From Rhizobium sp. Q54 (GTDB lineage: Bacteria; Pseudomonadota; Alphaproteobacteria; UBA2966; CAIVPW01): a stretch of 64,000 nucleotides of DNA. The notes under the pieces are model-generated. The model saw only the letters and a program-made list of their open reading frames with translations. It was not told where the DNA came from and did no database searches. The translations under genes and the position numbers were made by a program. How positions within the stretch are numbered: position 1 is the stretch's first letter; each line of letters starts with the position of its first letter. The DNA lies in assembly GCA_945947575.1 (NCBI GenBank), contig CAMEYM010000009.1, forward strand, positions 1-64,000, written 5' to 3'. Below, piece after piece: positions 26,397 through 44,804 of the stretch.

Positions 26397-27297
26397 TTAC
26401 GCGACGCGCGCGTACTTGGACTGGAACCACTGCTGCAGGCCCGGGTCCTCGAAGGTGCGGGCGATATCGGAGGCGTCCTTGCGGGCGCGCTCGAAGTCGT
26501 CCTTGTGCTTCAGCTCACGGCACGCGAAGGCGAGCTCCACGTTGATGAAGGCGCGATCGACCGTCTCGTCGCCATGGGAGTCGATGATGGCCAAAGCGCG
26601 CGTGGCCGCCTGACGCGCTTCGTCGAAGCGGCGGAGGGCGTTGTAGCTGAGCGCAAGCAGATAGTTGGCGCGCTCGTGGTGGATCCAGCTGCCCGCGCTC
26701 TCCCAGAAACGGTGGCTGAGGAGCGCCGCGCGCTCGAGCGCTTCGTCGTGCGCGGCGGTGCGCTGTCCGAATTCGAGCAGGTCGGTGGCGAGGTTGTTGG
26801 CGATCGCGGCAATGGCGCTGTCGTGGCGCGAGCCGGGTTGCACGCCTTGGGCGAGGTCGAGCACCGGACCCAGCAGGGCGAAGCAGGCGGGCCAATCTTG
26901 CTGGCCCTGGAACGCGTGCGCCGCCGACAAGCGCACCCATACGCACACCGACAGGGCGCTCTCCCGCGCCGCAGCCATGGCGCGGCTTTCGGCTTCGAGT
27001 CCTGCGACCCAGTGGCTGGACAGGTAGCACGCAACGGCGAGGTTGCCCTGAACGCCGACGCTCTGGCGGAAGCGCGCCTCGAGCGAGCTGATGAGGTTGC
27101 GCGCCAGATCCCAGTTGCCCGACTCTTCGCCGACGACGTGGGAGACGACCGAAGCAAAGCGGGCCGCGTCGTCGGTCGCATTGACCTGGGCGGCGAGCCC
27201 CAATAGCGCCTTCGCACCCGTGCGGATGTCGTGGCTGTGGTGGGCGAGCAGATCCTGCAGGTGATCGGCGACCGATGCCTGCTCTTCGGCTCCAGCG

Positions 27298-27305
<8 letters not shown>
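26397..27305 (-). CDS. Helical-repeat (TPR-like) protein of unknown function
   Basis: A 302-residue soluble protein made almost wholly of alanine-rich helices, with TPR-like pairs such as ANYLLALSYNALRRFDEARQ (about residues 215-234) and RAFINVELAFACRELKHKDD. No catalytic motif or export signal is seen; it is probably a protein-interaction scaffold. Its ATG overlaps the parE stop by 8 nt, so it is translated from the parE transcript, but nothing links its job to DNA topology. Confidence 0.65.
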
Positions 27306-29307
<2,002 letters not shown>

Positions 29308-29316
29308 GGGGCACGC

Positions 29317-29345
29317 AGTATAGGGGGGCTCCCCTGGCCGACCAA
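29317..29345 (-). promoter_or_regulatory. parE promoter
   Basis: On the minus strand TTGGTC (29340-29345) and TATACT (29317-29322) are 17 bp apart. The -10 box ends 9 nt before the parE ATG, so the transcript would start within a few bases of it and be leaderless or nearly so. No ribosome site precedes this ATG, which fits. Confidence 0.5.
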
Positions 29346-29430
29346 CCATATATAGTAGCGAGGACGTCGTCGCTTATGGGCGCGCGCGTTGCCGGCCAAC
29401 TCGCGCAGGCGTAGGGGAAGACCGCCGAAC

Positions 29431-30924
29431 GTGCGCATCGGAATGTGGGTGACAGCGGGCGCCGTGGTGGCGACCGCCGCGGCGGTGGGTTGGGTCGGTG
29501 CGCAGCGCCAGCTTGCCAGCCCGATCGCGCGTCATCTGGGCCCGACGGTGACCGCCGGTGACCTCAGCCTGACCCCAGTCCTGTTCGCTACCGGCGACTA
29601 TTACCTGTTTCCGGAGACGACGCGCGCCGAAGAGGGGCGCCTAGTGGTGCCGCAGAACCGCGAGCGCAGCAGCGGACCGACGGTCGATTTGCACTTCGTG
29701 CGATTCGCGGCGTCGACCAACGACCCCGGCACCACGACGATCTACCTGTCCGGCGGGCCTGGCGCCGCCGCGACCCTCTCGGCAGCGGGCGATCGCTACG
29801 AGTTCCTCATGCGGCTGCGCCAAGCCGGCGACGTCGTCGTGCTCGATCAGCGCGGCACCCGCTTCTCGCCGCCGACGCTGGACTGCTCAGGCCGCTATTC
29901 CTTTCCGTCGGACCAGGAAGCAACGCTCGGCGCGCGCACGCCGATCATCGTGGCGCACATTCGCGAATGCATGCGCGAGTTTGCAGGCGAGGCCGACCTT
30001 GGCGCCTTCAACACGCGCGAGAGCGCGCTCGACATCGACGATCTGCGCATGGCCCTCGGCCTCGATCGCGTCAACCTCGTCGCGATCAGCTACGGCACGC
30101 AGCTCGCGCTCGAGTACATGCGCCTGTTTCCAGACCGGGTGGCGAGCGCCGTGCTCGCGGGCACCGAGGCCCCCCATCAGGTGTACAAGCTGCCGTCGCG
30201 CACCGACACCGCGGTTGATCGCATCGCTGCTGCGGTCAACGCGGCTGGCGGCACCACGGACTTCCGCGGCGACGTCGCTGCACTGCTGGCCGACGTGGAG
30301 GCGGCTCCCATCAGCGTTTTGATGAGCACGCCCGAGCCGGTCGAGATCGTACTGGGCCGCCTCGACGTCGAGAGCTGGCTCTACTCGCTGATGGCGGATC
30401 GCGATGGCATCGCCACGTTGCCGCGCTGGGTCGGGATGATGCAGCAGGGCGACTTCCGCGAGCTGGCGCGGCTGGCGCTTGGTGGCCGGCAAAACAACTC
30501 CGCCTCGCTCATGAGCGTGGCGATGAACTGCACCGCCGGAGTCGAGCCGGCGCGCCTGGAGCAGATTGAACGGGAGGCCACGACCGCCCTCTTGCGAGAC
30601 TTTGCCAACGTTCCGCTGCGTGCCGCCTGCTCGGCGTGGACGGGCCCCGTGCTTGGGCCCGACTTCCGCGAGCAGGTCGAGTCGGACGTCTTCACGCTGT
30701 TCATCAGCGGGACCCTTGACGTGCGTGCGCCTGTCGAGGATGCCGAGGAAGTGATGGCAGGATTCCTCAACGCCACGCACCTCGTGATCGAGGGCGCCGG
30801 CCACGACGACGATCTTCTGCTGTCGTCGCCGCGCATCGCCGAGCTGGTTGTTGCCTTCCTGCGCAGCGAGGAACTCGCGGTTGATCGTTTGACGTTGCCG
30901 CGTATCGCCTTTCGGAATCCATGA
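29431..30924 (+). CDS. Exported alpha/beta-hydrolase, tripeptidyl-peptidase-like
   Basis: About 497 residues with an N-terminal signal or anchor (MWVTAGAVVATAAAVGW), then an alpha/beta-hydrolase of the prolyl/tripeptidyl aminopeptidase (TAP) type. The oxyanion motif is LSGGPGAAAT, the DQRGTR segment follows, and the nucleophile elbow is AISYGTQLA. A C-terminal lid ends with ISGTLDVRAPVEDAEE and GAGHDDD. It probably cleaves peptides or esters in the periplasm. I prefer the GTG at 29431, which follows AGGGGAAG, over a TTG at 29389. Its end overlaps the first RDD gene. Confidence 0.8.
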   Translation: MRIGMWVTAGAVVATAAAVGWVGAQRQLASPIARHLGPTVTAGDLSLTPVLFATGDYYLFPETTRAEEGRLVVPQNRERSSGPTVDLHFVRFAASTNDPGTTTIYLSGGPGAAATLSAAGDRYEFLMRLRQAGDVVVLDQRGTRFSPPTLDCSGRYSFPSDQEATLGARTPIIVAHIRECMREFAGEADLGAFNTRESALDIDDLRMALGLDRVNLVAISYGTQLALEYMRLFPDRVASAVLAGTEAPHQVYKLPSRTDTAVDRIAAAVNAAGGTTDFRGDVAALLADVEAAPISVLMSTPEPVEIVLGRLDVESWLYSLMADRDGIATLPRWVGMMQQGDFRELARLALGGRQNNSASLMSVAMNCTAGVEPARLEQIEREATTALLRDFANVPLRAACSAWTGPVLGPDFREQVESDVFTLFISGTLDVRAPVEDAEEVMAGFLNATHLVIEGAGHDDDLLLSSPRIAELVVAFLRSEELAVDRLTLPRIAFRNP

Positions 30925-31328
30925 GCGCCCTGCAGCCGGCTGCCGCGCTCGGCGGGCTGGGCCGCCGCACGACGGCCTTCCTGGTCGATGTCTCCATCGA
31001 GGTGACAGTGGTGCTGCCCGTGGGTATCGGCATCGGCAATTTCAGCGCGTTCGAATCGTCGCCGATGCAGGCGTCGCCGGGAAAGTGGCTGCTCGGCATG
31101 CGCGTCACCGATTTGGACGGCCGGCGCATTTCCTTGCTGCGCGCCTCTGGGCGGTACCTCGGGAAAGGCCTCTCCGCGATGCCGCTCTTCTGGGGTTTCG
31201 TGATGATCGCCTTTCATCGCCACAAGCAGGGCCTGCACGACATGCTCGCGCGGACCCTTGTCATGCGTGGCCGCGTGAAGGTGGCGCCGGGGATTGAAGC
31301 GCCGTCACCCTCGCCATTGCGGCCCTAG
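30921..31328 (+). CDS. RDD-family membrane protein, shortened
   Basis: The 135-residue protein has the RDD signature GRRTTAFLVDVSIEVT, then SPGKWLLGMRVTDLDG and a final membrane segment MPLFWGFVMIAFH with HRHKQGLHDMLARTLV. The usual second helix, normally followed by YFALFESSxxQAT, is reduced to a short stretch before FSAFESSPMQASPG, so the protein may have an internal deletion. RDD proteins are small membrane proteins; some act as ion antiporters. It overlaps the upstream hydrolase stop by 4 nt. Confidence 0.75.
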   Translation: MSALQPAAALGGLGRRTTAFLVDVSIEVTVVLPVGIGIGNFSAFESSPMQASPGKWLLGMRVTDLDGRRISLLRASGRYLGKGLSAMPLFWGFVMIAFHRHKQGLHDMLARTLVMRGRVKVAPGIEAPSPSPLRP

Positions 31329-31336
31329 GAGGAAGC

Positions 31337-31822
31337 ATGAACGCCGACGCGGGAGCAAATTCGGCCGATCTGGAGTACGCCGGCATTGGGTGGCGCCTCC
31401 TGGCGTTCTTGATCGATGCCATCGTACTCGCGTTGGGCGGCTCGATCCTGGGGATCGTCATTGGCAACGGACTCAATCCGTTGTTCATCGACTACCGCGG
31501 CCAGGGACTCGTGGGTGTCGTGCTCCAATGGCTGTACTTCGCCGGCCTGGAGTCCTCGTCGATGCGCGGCAGTCTCGGCAAGCGCGCCTGCGGGCTCATT
31601 GTCGTCGATATGGAGGGGAGGCGGCTGACCTTCCTGCGCGCCACCGCGCGGTACTTCTCGAAGATGCTGTCGGCCTTGGTGCTGTTCGTGGGCTACCTGA
31701 TGATCGCGTTCACTGAGCGGCGCCAGGGACTGCATGACCTGATCGCGTCCACGGTCGTGCTGAAAGAGGTGAGGCCGCTAACCGCCGCTCCGTCGCGACC
31801 GGTGCCGCCGGACACGCACTAA
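31337..31822 (+). CDS. RDD-family membrane protein
   Basis: A 161-residue RDD protein with three membrane segments: IGWRLLAFLIDAIVLALGGS (about residues 17-36), VGVVLQWLYFAGLESSS (about 59-75) and MLSALVLFVGYLMIAF. The arginine-aspartate pair and the LGKRACGLIVVDMEG loop fit the family. It is the fuller paralogue of the RDD gene 8 nt upstream and has a GGAGG ribosome site. The operon ends at the bidirectional terminator that follows. Confidence 0.8.
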   Translation: MNADAGANSADLEYAGIGWRLLAFLIDAIVLALGGSILGIVIGNGLNPLFIDYRGQGLVGVVLQWLYFAGLESSSMRGSLGKRACGLIVVDMEGRRLTFLRATARYFSKMLSALVLFVGYLMIAFTERRQGLHDLIASTVVLKEVRPLTAAPSRPVPPDTH

Positions 31823-31826
31823 CAAA

Positions 31827-31850
31827 AACGGGGGCCGCGAGGCCCCCGTT
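31827..31850. terminator. Bidirectional terminator between the RDD operon and glnA
   Basis: A perfect 10-bp stem (31827-31836 with 31841-31850) closes on a GCGA tetraloop. On the plus strand TTTCGTTTC follows; on the minus strand TTTTTGTT follows. It ends both the RDD operon and the convergent glnA transcript. Confidence 0.9.
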
Positions 31851-31873
31851 TCGTTTCACAGATCAGCGCCAAC

Positions 31874-33286
31874 TTACATCGAGTAGTACATATCGAACTC
31901 GACCGGATGGGTGGTCATTCGGAAGCGCGTGACCTCTTGCTCCTTGAGTTCGATGTAGGCGTCGATGAGGTCGTTCGAGAACACGCCGCCCTTGGTCAAG
32001 AAGGCGCGGTCCTTGTCGAGTTCGGCCAGCGCCTGATCGAGCGACGAGCACACCGTCGGGATCTTCGCGTCTTCCTCGGGCGGCAGGTCGTACAGGTTCT
32101 TGTCGGCGGCGGCACCCGGATGGATCTTGTTCATCACGCCGTCGATGCCGGCCATCGCCATTGCGGCGAAGGCGAGATAGACGTTGGCGGTCGGATCCGG
32201 GAAGCGCACCTCGATGCGGCGGCCTTTCGGATTGTCGACGTACGGGATGCGGATCGAGGCCGAGCGGTTGCGCGCCGAGTAGGCGAGCTTCACCGGAGCT
32301 TCGAAGCCCGGCACCAGGCGCTTGTAGCTGTTGGTGCCCGGGTTGGTGATCGCGTTGAGCGCCTTGGCGTGCTTGATGATGCCGCCGATGTAGAACAGCG
32401 CGAACTCCGACATGCCGGCGTAGCCTTCGCCAGCGAACAGGTTCTTGCCGCCCTTCCAGATCGACTGGTGGCAGTGCATGCCCGAGCCGTTGTCACCGAC
32501 GATCGGCTTCGGCATGAAGGTCGCGGTCTTGCCGTGCTTGGCGGCGACGCTCGTCACCACGTACTTGAGGATCTGGGTCCAGTCGGCGCGCTGGGTCAGC
32601 GGACCGAACTTGGTGCCGATCTCGCACTGACCGGCGCCCGCAACCTCGTGGTGGTGTACTTCGACGGGCACGCCCATCTGGGTGAGGACCGTGCACATCT
32701 CGGAGCGAATGTCCTGCAGGCTGTCGACCGGCGGCACCGGGAAGTAGCCGCCCTTTACCGCGGGGCGGTGGGCGAGGTTGCCCTTCGGATAGTCGATGTT
32801 GGTCGACCAAGCCGCTTCCTCGGAGTTGATCTTCACCGAGGAGCCGGACATGTCGACCGACCAGGTGACGCTGTCGAAGATGAAGAACTCGGGCTCAGGC
32901 CCGAAGTAGATGGCGTCGCCGAGGCCAGAGGACTTCACGTAGGCCTCGCAGCGCTTGGCGAGAGAGCGCGGGTCGCGCTCATAGGCCTGGCCGGTGGACG
33001 GCTCCAGCACGTCGCAGGTGATGTTCAACGTCGGGACGGCGCGGAAGGGGTCCATGACCGCGGTGGCCGGATCCGGCATCAGCAGCATGTCGGACGCCTC
33101 GATGCCCTTCCAACCGGCGACGGAGGATCCGTCGAAGGCGTGGCCCGAGGTGAACTTGCTGTCATCGAACGCGAAGGACGGCACCGAGACGTGCTGTTCC
33201 TTGCCCTTGGTGTCGGTGAAGCGGAGGTCGACATACTCGACCTTATTGTCCGCGATCGTCTTCAGAACGTCTTTGCCGGTAGCCAT
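31874..33286 (-). CDS. glnA: Glutamine synthetase type I
   Basis: The 470-residue enzyme makes glutamine from glutamate, ammonium and ATP as a dodecamer. Conserved parts include [20 protein letters not shown], the [13 protein letters not shown] metal region and [10 protein letters not shown]. The adenylylation tyrosine is Tyr399 in NLYDLPPEE, so it is a target of GlnE, encoded about 23 kb away. It follows glnB by 62 nt in a classic glnBA operon. Confidence 0.97.
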   Translation of the reverse strand: MATGKDVLKTIADNKVEYVDLRFTDTKGKEQHVSVPSFAFDDSKFTSGHAFDGSSVAGWKGIEASDMLLMPDPATAVMDPFRAVPTLNITCDVLEPSTGQAYERDPRSLAKRCEAYVKSSGLGDAIYFGPEPEFFIFDSVTWSVDMSGSSVKINSEEAAWSTNIDYPKGNLAHRPAVKGGYFPVPPVDSLQDIRSEMCTVLTQMGVPVEVHHHEVAGAGQCEIGTKFGPLTQRADWTQILKYVVTSVAAKHGKTATFMPKPIVGDNGSGMHCHQSIWKGGKNLFAGEGYAGMSEFALFYIGGIIKHAKALNAITNPGTNSYKRLVPGFEAPVKLAYSARNRSASIRIPYVDNPKGRRIEVRFPDPTANVYLAFAAMAMAGIDGVMNKIHPGAAADKNLYDLPPEEDAKIPTVCSSLDQALAELDKDRAFLTKGGVFSNDLIDAYIELKEQEVTRFRMTTHPVEFDMYYSM

Positions 33287-33348
33287 GGACTCGCTCTCTC
33301 CTCCTCAGAATTGCGATGGTTCGTCGTGTCGGCGTAAGGGGAGCGGCC

Positions 33349-34465
<1,117 letters not shown>

Positions 34466-34477
34466 GGAGGTTGCGGG

Positions 34478-34741
34478 ATGTGGTGGCAAGACTGGGTGAT
34501 TGCGATCTGTCAGTGGGGCTTCGCGTTGGCCCTCCTGCCGACCGTGTTCGGCACGGAGAAGCCAGAGGTCAGCACGGCGCTCGTCACCGCGGTTCTGGCC
34601 GGCGTCGTGGCCGCGACCTTCGCCACCATTCCTCTGATCTGGGCGGCGGTCGCCACGGGCAGCACTTCGGTGATCTGGTTCATCATCACCGCCCAGTCCT
34701 GGCGGCGCCGGCGGCAGCCCCCGGCCAGCGCTCGGCCTTGA
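34478..34741 (+). CDS. Small membrane protein, function unknown
   Basis: An 87-residue protein with two or three hydrophobic helices (VIAICQWGFALALLP, VTAVLAGVVAATFATIPLIW and STSVIWFIITAQSW) and a basic, proline-rich tail. GGGAGG lies upstream of the ATG. It follows the ICMT-like gene by 12 nt, so the two are likely co-transcribed. I do not recognise the family. Confidence 0.65.
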   Translation: MWWQDWVIAICQWGFALALLPTVFGTEKPEVSTALVTAVLAGVVAATFATIPLIWAAVATGSTSVIWFIITAQSWRRRRQPPASARP

Positions 34742-34765
34742 CCGCCCACCGAGCGGGGGTTACAT
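34738..34765 (+). promoter_or_regulatory. tRNA-His promoter
   Basis: TTGACC (34738-34743) and TTACAT (34760-34765) are 16 bp apart and end 14 nt before the tRNA. The tRNA-Asp gene at 57720 has the same design. Confidence 0.5.
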
Positions 34766-34779
34766 GACCCCGACCTAAC

Positions 34780-34858
34780 GGCGAGTGTAGCTCAGCTGGT
34801 CTAGAGCACCGGATTGTGGATCCGGGTGTCGCGGGTTCGAATCCCGTCACTCGCCCCA
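34780..34858 (+). tRNA. tRNA-His (anticodon GTG)
   Basis: A full cloverleaf with the 7-bp acceptor stem GCGAGTG/CACTCGC. The histidine-specific extra G at -1 (34780) is encoded and pairs with C73 (34855). The anticodon loop ATTGTGGAT gives GTG, the TTCGAAT T-loop is intact, and the CCA end is encoded. Confidence 0.97.
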
Positions 34859-34943
34859 GTTTTCCGCGGCTTGGGCCAAGGCCGCCGCGTGTAGCACGCT
34901 TCCGGCGAGAAGCCTGCCGGGGGTGAGCGGGCAAGTGAGTGGC

Positions 34944-37817
<2,874 letters not shown>

Positions 37818-37843
37818 CCCTTCCATCTTCCGCCCCGTAGCAC

Positions 37844-39661
<1,818 letters not shown>

Positions 39662-39682
<21 letters not shown>

Positions 39683-39895
39683 CGGCGGCCGGTACGTTGG
39701 CCACTCCAGCGGTGGCACGCGCGGCTTGACGATCGCATTGCCAAAGCGGTCGTGCTCGGTCGGCGCGAGGGCGAGGTTCGGCTCGAACAGCGCCTGGCCT
39801 TGGTAGCGTTCGCGCAGTTGCAGGCCCGGTGCGTTACTGCACGCACTCAGTAGCAAAACGCCGGCCGACAGGAGCGCGGCAACCCCGACTCGCAT
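39662..39895 (-). CDS. Small lipoprotein
   Basis: A 77-residue protein with a lipoprotein signal peptide ending in a lipobox (LLSAC, modified Cys at about residue 19), followed by a proline-rich mature part (KPRVPPLEWPTYRPPLPPRAE). The function is unknown. The ATG at 39895 is used; a GTG at 39910 is an alternative that would overlap the dadA-like stop. Its end overlaps that of the convergent FAAL gene by 21 nt. Confidence 0.65.
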
Positions 39896-39899
39896 GCCG

Positions 39900-41174
39900 C
39901 TATTGTGCACGGAAACGCGTCACGGAATAAGGCGCTGGATCGATCGGTGGAGTGCGCCCGTGGACAAGGTCGGCGAGCAATTGCGCTGAACCCGCGGCGA
40001 GCGTCCATCCGAGCGGACCGTGACCGGTGTTGAGGAAGAGACCGGCTACGCCCGGCGCAGCCCCCAGGATCGGCGGGCCGTCCGGCGTCATGGGGCGCAG
40101 GCCGGTCCACGCGTTGGCATCCGCCGCGGTCGCGCCATCGAACGGACCCGGAAACAGCTCCTGGGCGGCCGCGAGAATGGGGCGCACACGGCGATCGTCG
40201 ATGCGCGTGTCGAATCCGGCGAACTCGGCGGTCCCCGCGCCACGCAGGGTCGTACCGAAGCGCGCGAAGACGACCTTGCGATCATCGTCGATGATGCCGA
40301 TGCGCGGCAGGCGCGGCTCGGTGGGCGAGGCGGGCAGGGTGATGGAGTAGCCCTTGACCGGATAGAGCGGCAGGTCGATGCCGAGCGGGGCGAGCAGGGC
40401 GCGGCTGCCCATACCGAGCGCGACGACGACCGCGTCTGCTGCCTCCCATCCGGTCGATGTCCGCAGTCCGGTGACGGTGCCGCGTGCGACCTCGATGCGC
40501 TCCACGTCGGTGTCGTAGCGGAATGCGACCTGCCGGTGCGCGGCGGCGGCCGCGAGGGCGGTGGTGAACTTCGCGGCATCGCCCGTTGCGGCGTCGCGAT
40601 ACAGCAGCCCGCCGGCGATGAGCCCGCGCGCGCACGCGCTGGAAAGCGCGGGTTCGATGCGTGCGCAATCGTCGGCGGTGAGCAAGTCGGCTTCGACGAG
40701 CAGGCGCTCGGCGTCGCGCTGAGCGCGATCGAGCGACTTCGCGGATCGATTCAACTGGAGTAGCCCGCCGGCACGGTGATCGAACTCGACGCCGGACGAA
40801 GCGACAACGCGATCCAACGCATCGCGGCTGAGCTGGGCGAGACGCAGCAAGGACTGGGCATTGGCGCGGTAGCGCCCCGGCGTGCAGTTGCGCAGATAGT
40901 GCGTGCCCCACCGCCACAACTCCGGATCCCAACGCGCCAGCGGCAGCCGCAGCGGCGCGTCGGCGCGCCCCAGCCACTTCACGAGCTGACGCGGCACGGC
41001 CGGAGTCGCCCACGGCCGCGCCTGGCTCGCCGACAGGTGCCCGCCGTTGGCGGCGCTCGTCTCCTGCGCCGGACCCGAACGCCGGTCGATCACCGTGACG
41101 CGCGCGCCGGCTTCCGCCAGCGCATACGCCGTGGTGATGCCGACTACACCGGCGCCGAGGACTAGGACGTGCAT
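39900..41174 (-). CDS. dadA: D-amino-acid dehydrogenase, DadA-like
   Basis: The 424-residue flavoprotein of the DAO family oxidises D-amino acids (mainly D-alanine in DadA) and feeds electrons to quinone. The FAD-binding VLVLGAGVVGITTAYALAEA opens the protein, SAANGGHLSASQARPW is a DadA-type signature, and the C-terminus has GLRPMTPDGPPILG and NTGHGPLGWTLAAGS. The small lipoprotein gene follows in the same direction 4 nt downstream. Confidence 0.88.
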   Translation of the reverse strand: MHVLVLGAGVVGITTAYALAEAGARVTVIDRRSGPAQETSAANGGHLSASQARPWATPAVPRQLVKWLGRADAPLRLPLARWDPELWRWGTHYLRNCTPGRYRANAQSLLRLAQLSRDALDRVVASSGVEFDHRAGGLLQLNRSAKSLDRAQRDAERLLVEADLLTADDCARIEPALSSACARGLIAGGLLYRDAATGDAAKFTTALAAAAAHRQVAFRYDTDVERIEVARGTVTGLRTSTGWEAADAVVVALGMGSRALLAPLGIDLPLYPVKGYSITLPASPTEPRLPRIGIIDDDRKVVFARFGTTLRGAGTAEFAGFDTRIDDRRVRPILAAAQELFPGPFDGATAADANAWTGLRPMTPDGPPILGAAPGVAGLFLNTGHGPLGWTLAAGSAQLLADLVHGRTPPIDPAPYSVTRFRAQ

Positions 41175-41425
41175 GGGGCGAACCTATCAAAACGAGGATG
41201 CCGCGCCTCTTCACCACGAAACGTATCACGCCAAGGCGAGGTCGCTCCCGTGGTGGTACCCGGGCGACCGAGGATGGCGGCTGGTGAGACGCGCAAAATG
41301 CGCGGGATTACGCGGATGTCGGGCCCGGTGAGGGTGTCGGAACTGCGGCGTGGCTTTTCGGAGCGCCCGGAGGGCCCCGACGCGTAATGTAGTGACGCCT
41401 CGCGCCCCGTCAAGGGGCCGGGAGG

Positions 41426-41797
<372 letters not shown>

Positions 41798-41832
41798 CTA
41801 GGTCGAGCTTACCTCACAGATCGCCGGACCTC

Positions 41833-43140
<1,308 letters not shown>

Positions 43141-43406
43141 GCGATCTCCCCACGGCCGGGTTCGGCCAGAGGGGCACGCGCGCCAATACAGTCGCCAAGA
43201 CGCCCGGAAACTGCCCCCCTAAGGCTCCCGCGCGTGCGCCAACTTAACCATAGCGGTCGGGAAGCGTCTAGAGGTTGGGCAGCGCCTCCACCGACTGCCT
43301 AATTCTTGGGCATCGAGCCAAGAAGCCGGACCAGCGGTAGTATTGCAGCCGGCGCCTTCCTACATGAGCGGCGCGCCCCGGCCCCGGGCGCCCCCTCGGA
43401 GATTTC

Positions 43407-44804
43407 ATGCAGCGTCCCACCCCGCAGGCGATCCTGCGCCGCCTCGCCGAGCGCAACACCGTGCGCGTCGCCGTCACCGGCCTGCGCCGCTGCGGCAAGA
43501 CCGTGTTCACGACGTCGTTTGTACACAACCTGATGAGCGCGGGGCAGTGGCCCGACTTGCTGCCGTTCCTCAAGGTGGCGGCGCGTGGCGACCTCATTGC
43601 GGCGGAAGTCTTCCCGCTGCCGGGCGTACCGATGTTTCCGTTCGAGAACTCCCTGGCGGCGATCGTCGGCGGCGGCGGTGCGCACGGATGGCCGGCGGCG
43701 ACGGATCGCCTGTGCGGCCTGCGCATCGCGGTGCGCTACCGTTCGCGGCGCACGATTAACGTGTTGCGCGGCCGTTCCGTGCGCACCCTCAACATCGACC
43801 TGGTGGACTATCCGGGCGAATGGCTCCTCGATCTGCCGTTGCTCGCCAAGGACTTCGCAACGTGGTCGGCCGAGACGATGGCGCTCGCCGCAAGCGAGCC
43901 GCGTGCTCGCCACTTTCGAGAGTGGCAGGCGGTGGTCGATGCGATCGATGCACGCGCAAACGCCGATCCGGTCGCGCTGAAGCGCGCCGCGACCTTGTAT
44001 GCGGAGGCGTTGCGCCGGGGCGCGGCGCCGGAGGTTGGGCTGACCCTGCATCAGCCGGCGCGCCTGCTGCGGCCGGGTGACCTCCGTCCGAACGATGCGT
44101 TGCTGGAACTCTCGCCGCTGCCGGCGCCGCGCGACGGCGCGCCGACGCCCGCAGGCTCGAACTTCGCTACCATGGCGGCGCGCTACGACGCCTACCGCGA
44201 GCGAATCGTCGTGCCGTTCTATCGCGACCACTTCCGCTATTTCGACGCACAGATCGTGCTCGTCGATGTGCTTGGCGCGCTGAAGGCGGGACAGACGGCG
44301 TTCGACGACATGCGCGCGGCCATCGCGGCGATCCTGCAGAGCTTCGACTACAGCCGCACCGGTTTCCGTGCCTGGCTCGAGGGGGCGCTGACCGAGCGCG
44401 TGCTGTTCGCCGCGACCAAGGCCGATCACGTGTCGAGCAACCAGCATCCCAACCTGCGCCGGCTGCTCGAGGAGGTCGTGGCGCGCGAGGCGAATCGCAT
44501 TCGCTTCCGTGGCGTCGAGACGGACGCGCTGGCGATTTCGTCGGTGCGCTGCACGGAGGACGTCGTGGGCGAGGTGCAGGGCCAGACGCTCAGCCTGGTG
44601 CGCGGCATGCCGGTGGGCCGTGATTCCGAAACGGCGCTGTTTCCCGGCGAGATTCCCGCGCACTTCCCCGGTCCGCAGGACTGGAGGGAAGGGCGCTTCC
44701 GATTCCTGGATTTCCTGCCCGTGCATGTGAGCGGTGCCCGCGGCATCCCCAACATCGGCCTCGACGAGGCGATGCAGGGTCTGGTCGGCAATCGCCTGCG
44801 ATGA
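43407..44804 (+). CDS. ycjX: YcjX-family ATPase (DUF463)
   Basis: The 465-residue cytoplasmic nucleotide-binding protein has Walker A GLRRCGKT (residues 25-32), the family segment NIDLVDYPGEWLLDLPLL, and a C-terminal half with ERVLFAATKADHV. YcjX proteins go with YcjF and are linked to envelope stress; their reaction is unknown. The 266-nt gap before it is shared with divergent amtB and shows no clear promoter. Confidence 0.9.
   Translation: MQRPTPQAILRRLAERNTVRVAVTGLRRCGKTVFTTSFVHNLMSAGQWPDLLPFLKVAARGDLIAAEVFPLPGVPMFPFENSLAAIVGGGGAHGWPAATDRLCGLRIAVRYRSRRTINVLRGRSVRTLNIDLVDYPGEWLLDLPLLAKDFATWSAETMALAASEPRARHFREWQAVVDAIDARANADPVALKRAATLYAEALRRGAAPEVGLTLHQPARLLRPGDLRPNDALLELSPLPAPRDGAPTPAGSNFATMAARYDAYRERIVVPFYRDHFRYFDAQIVLVDVLGALKAGQTAFDDMRAAIAAILQSFDYSRTGFRAWLEGALTERVLFAATKADHVSSNQHPNLRRLLEEVVAREANRIRFRGVETDALAISSVRCTEDVVGEVQGQTLSLVRGMPVGRDSETALFPGEIPAHFPGPQDWREGRFRFLDFLPVHVSGARGIPNIGLDEAMQGLVGNRLR

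Noticed and set aside
41400-41425. GCCCC-GTCAA-GGGGC hairpin as glnK terminator
   Set aside because: Five-base stem and no T-run on the minus strand.
43217-43231. GG-N10-GC element upstream of amtB as a sigma-54 promoter
   Set aside because: Only the four invariant bases and little else match; in DNA this GC-rich such hits are expected by chance.
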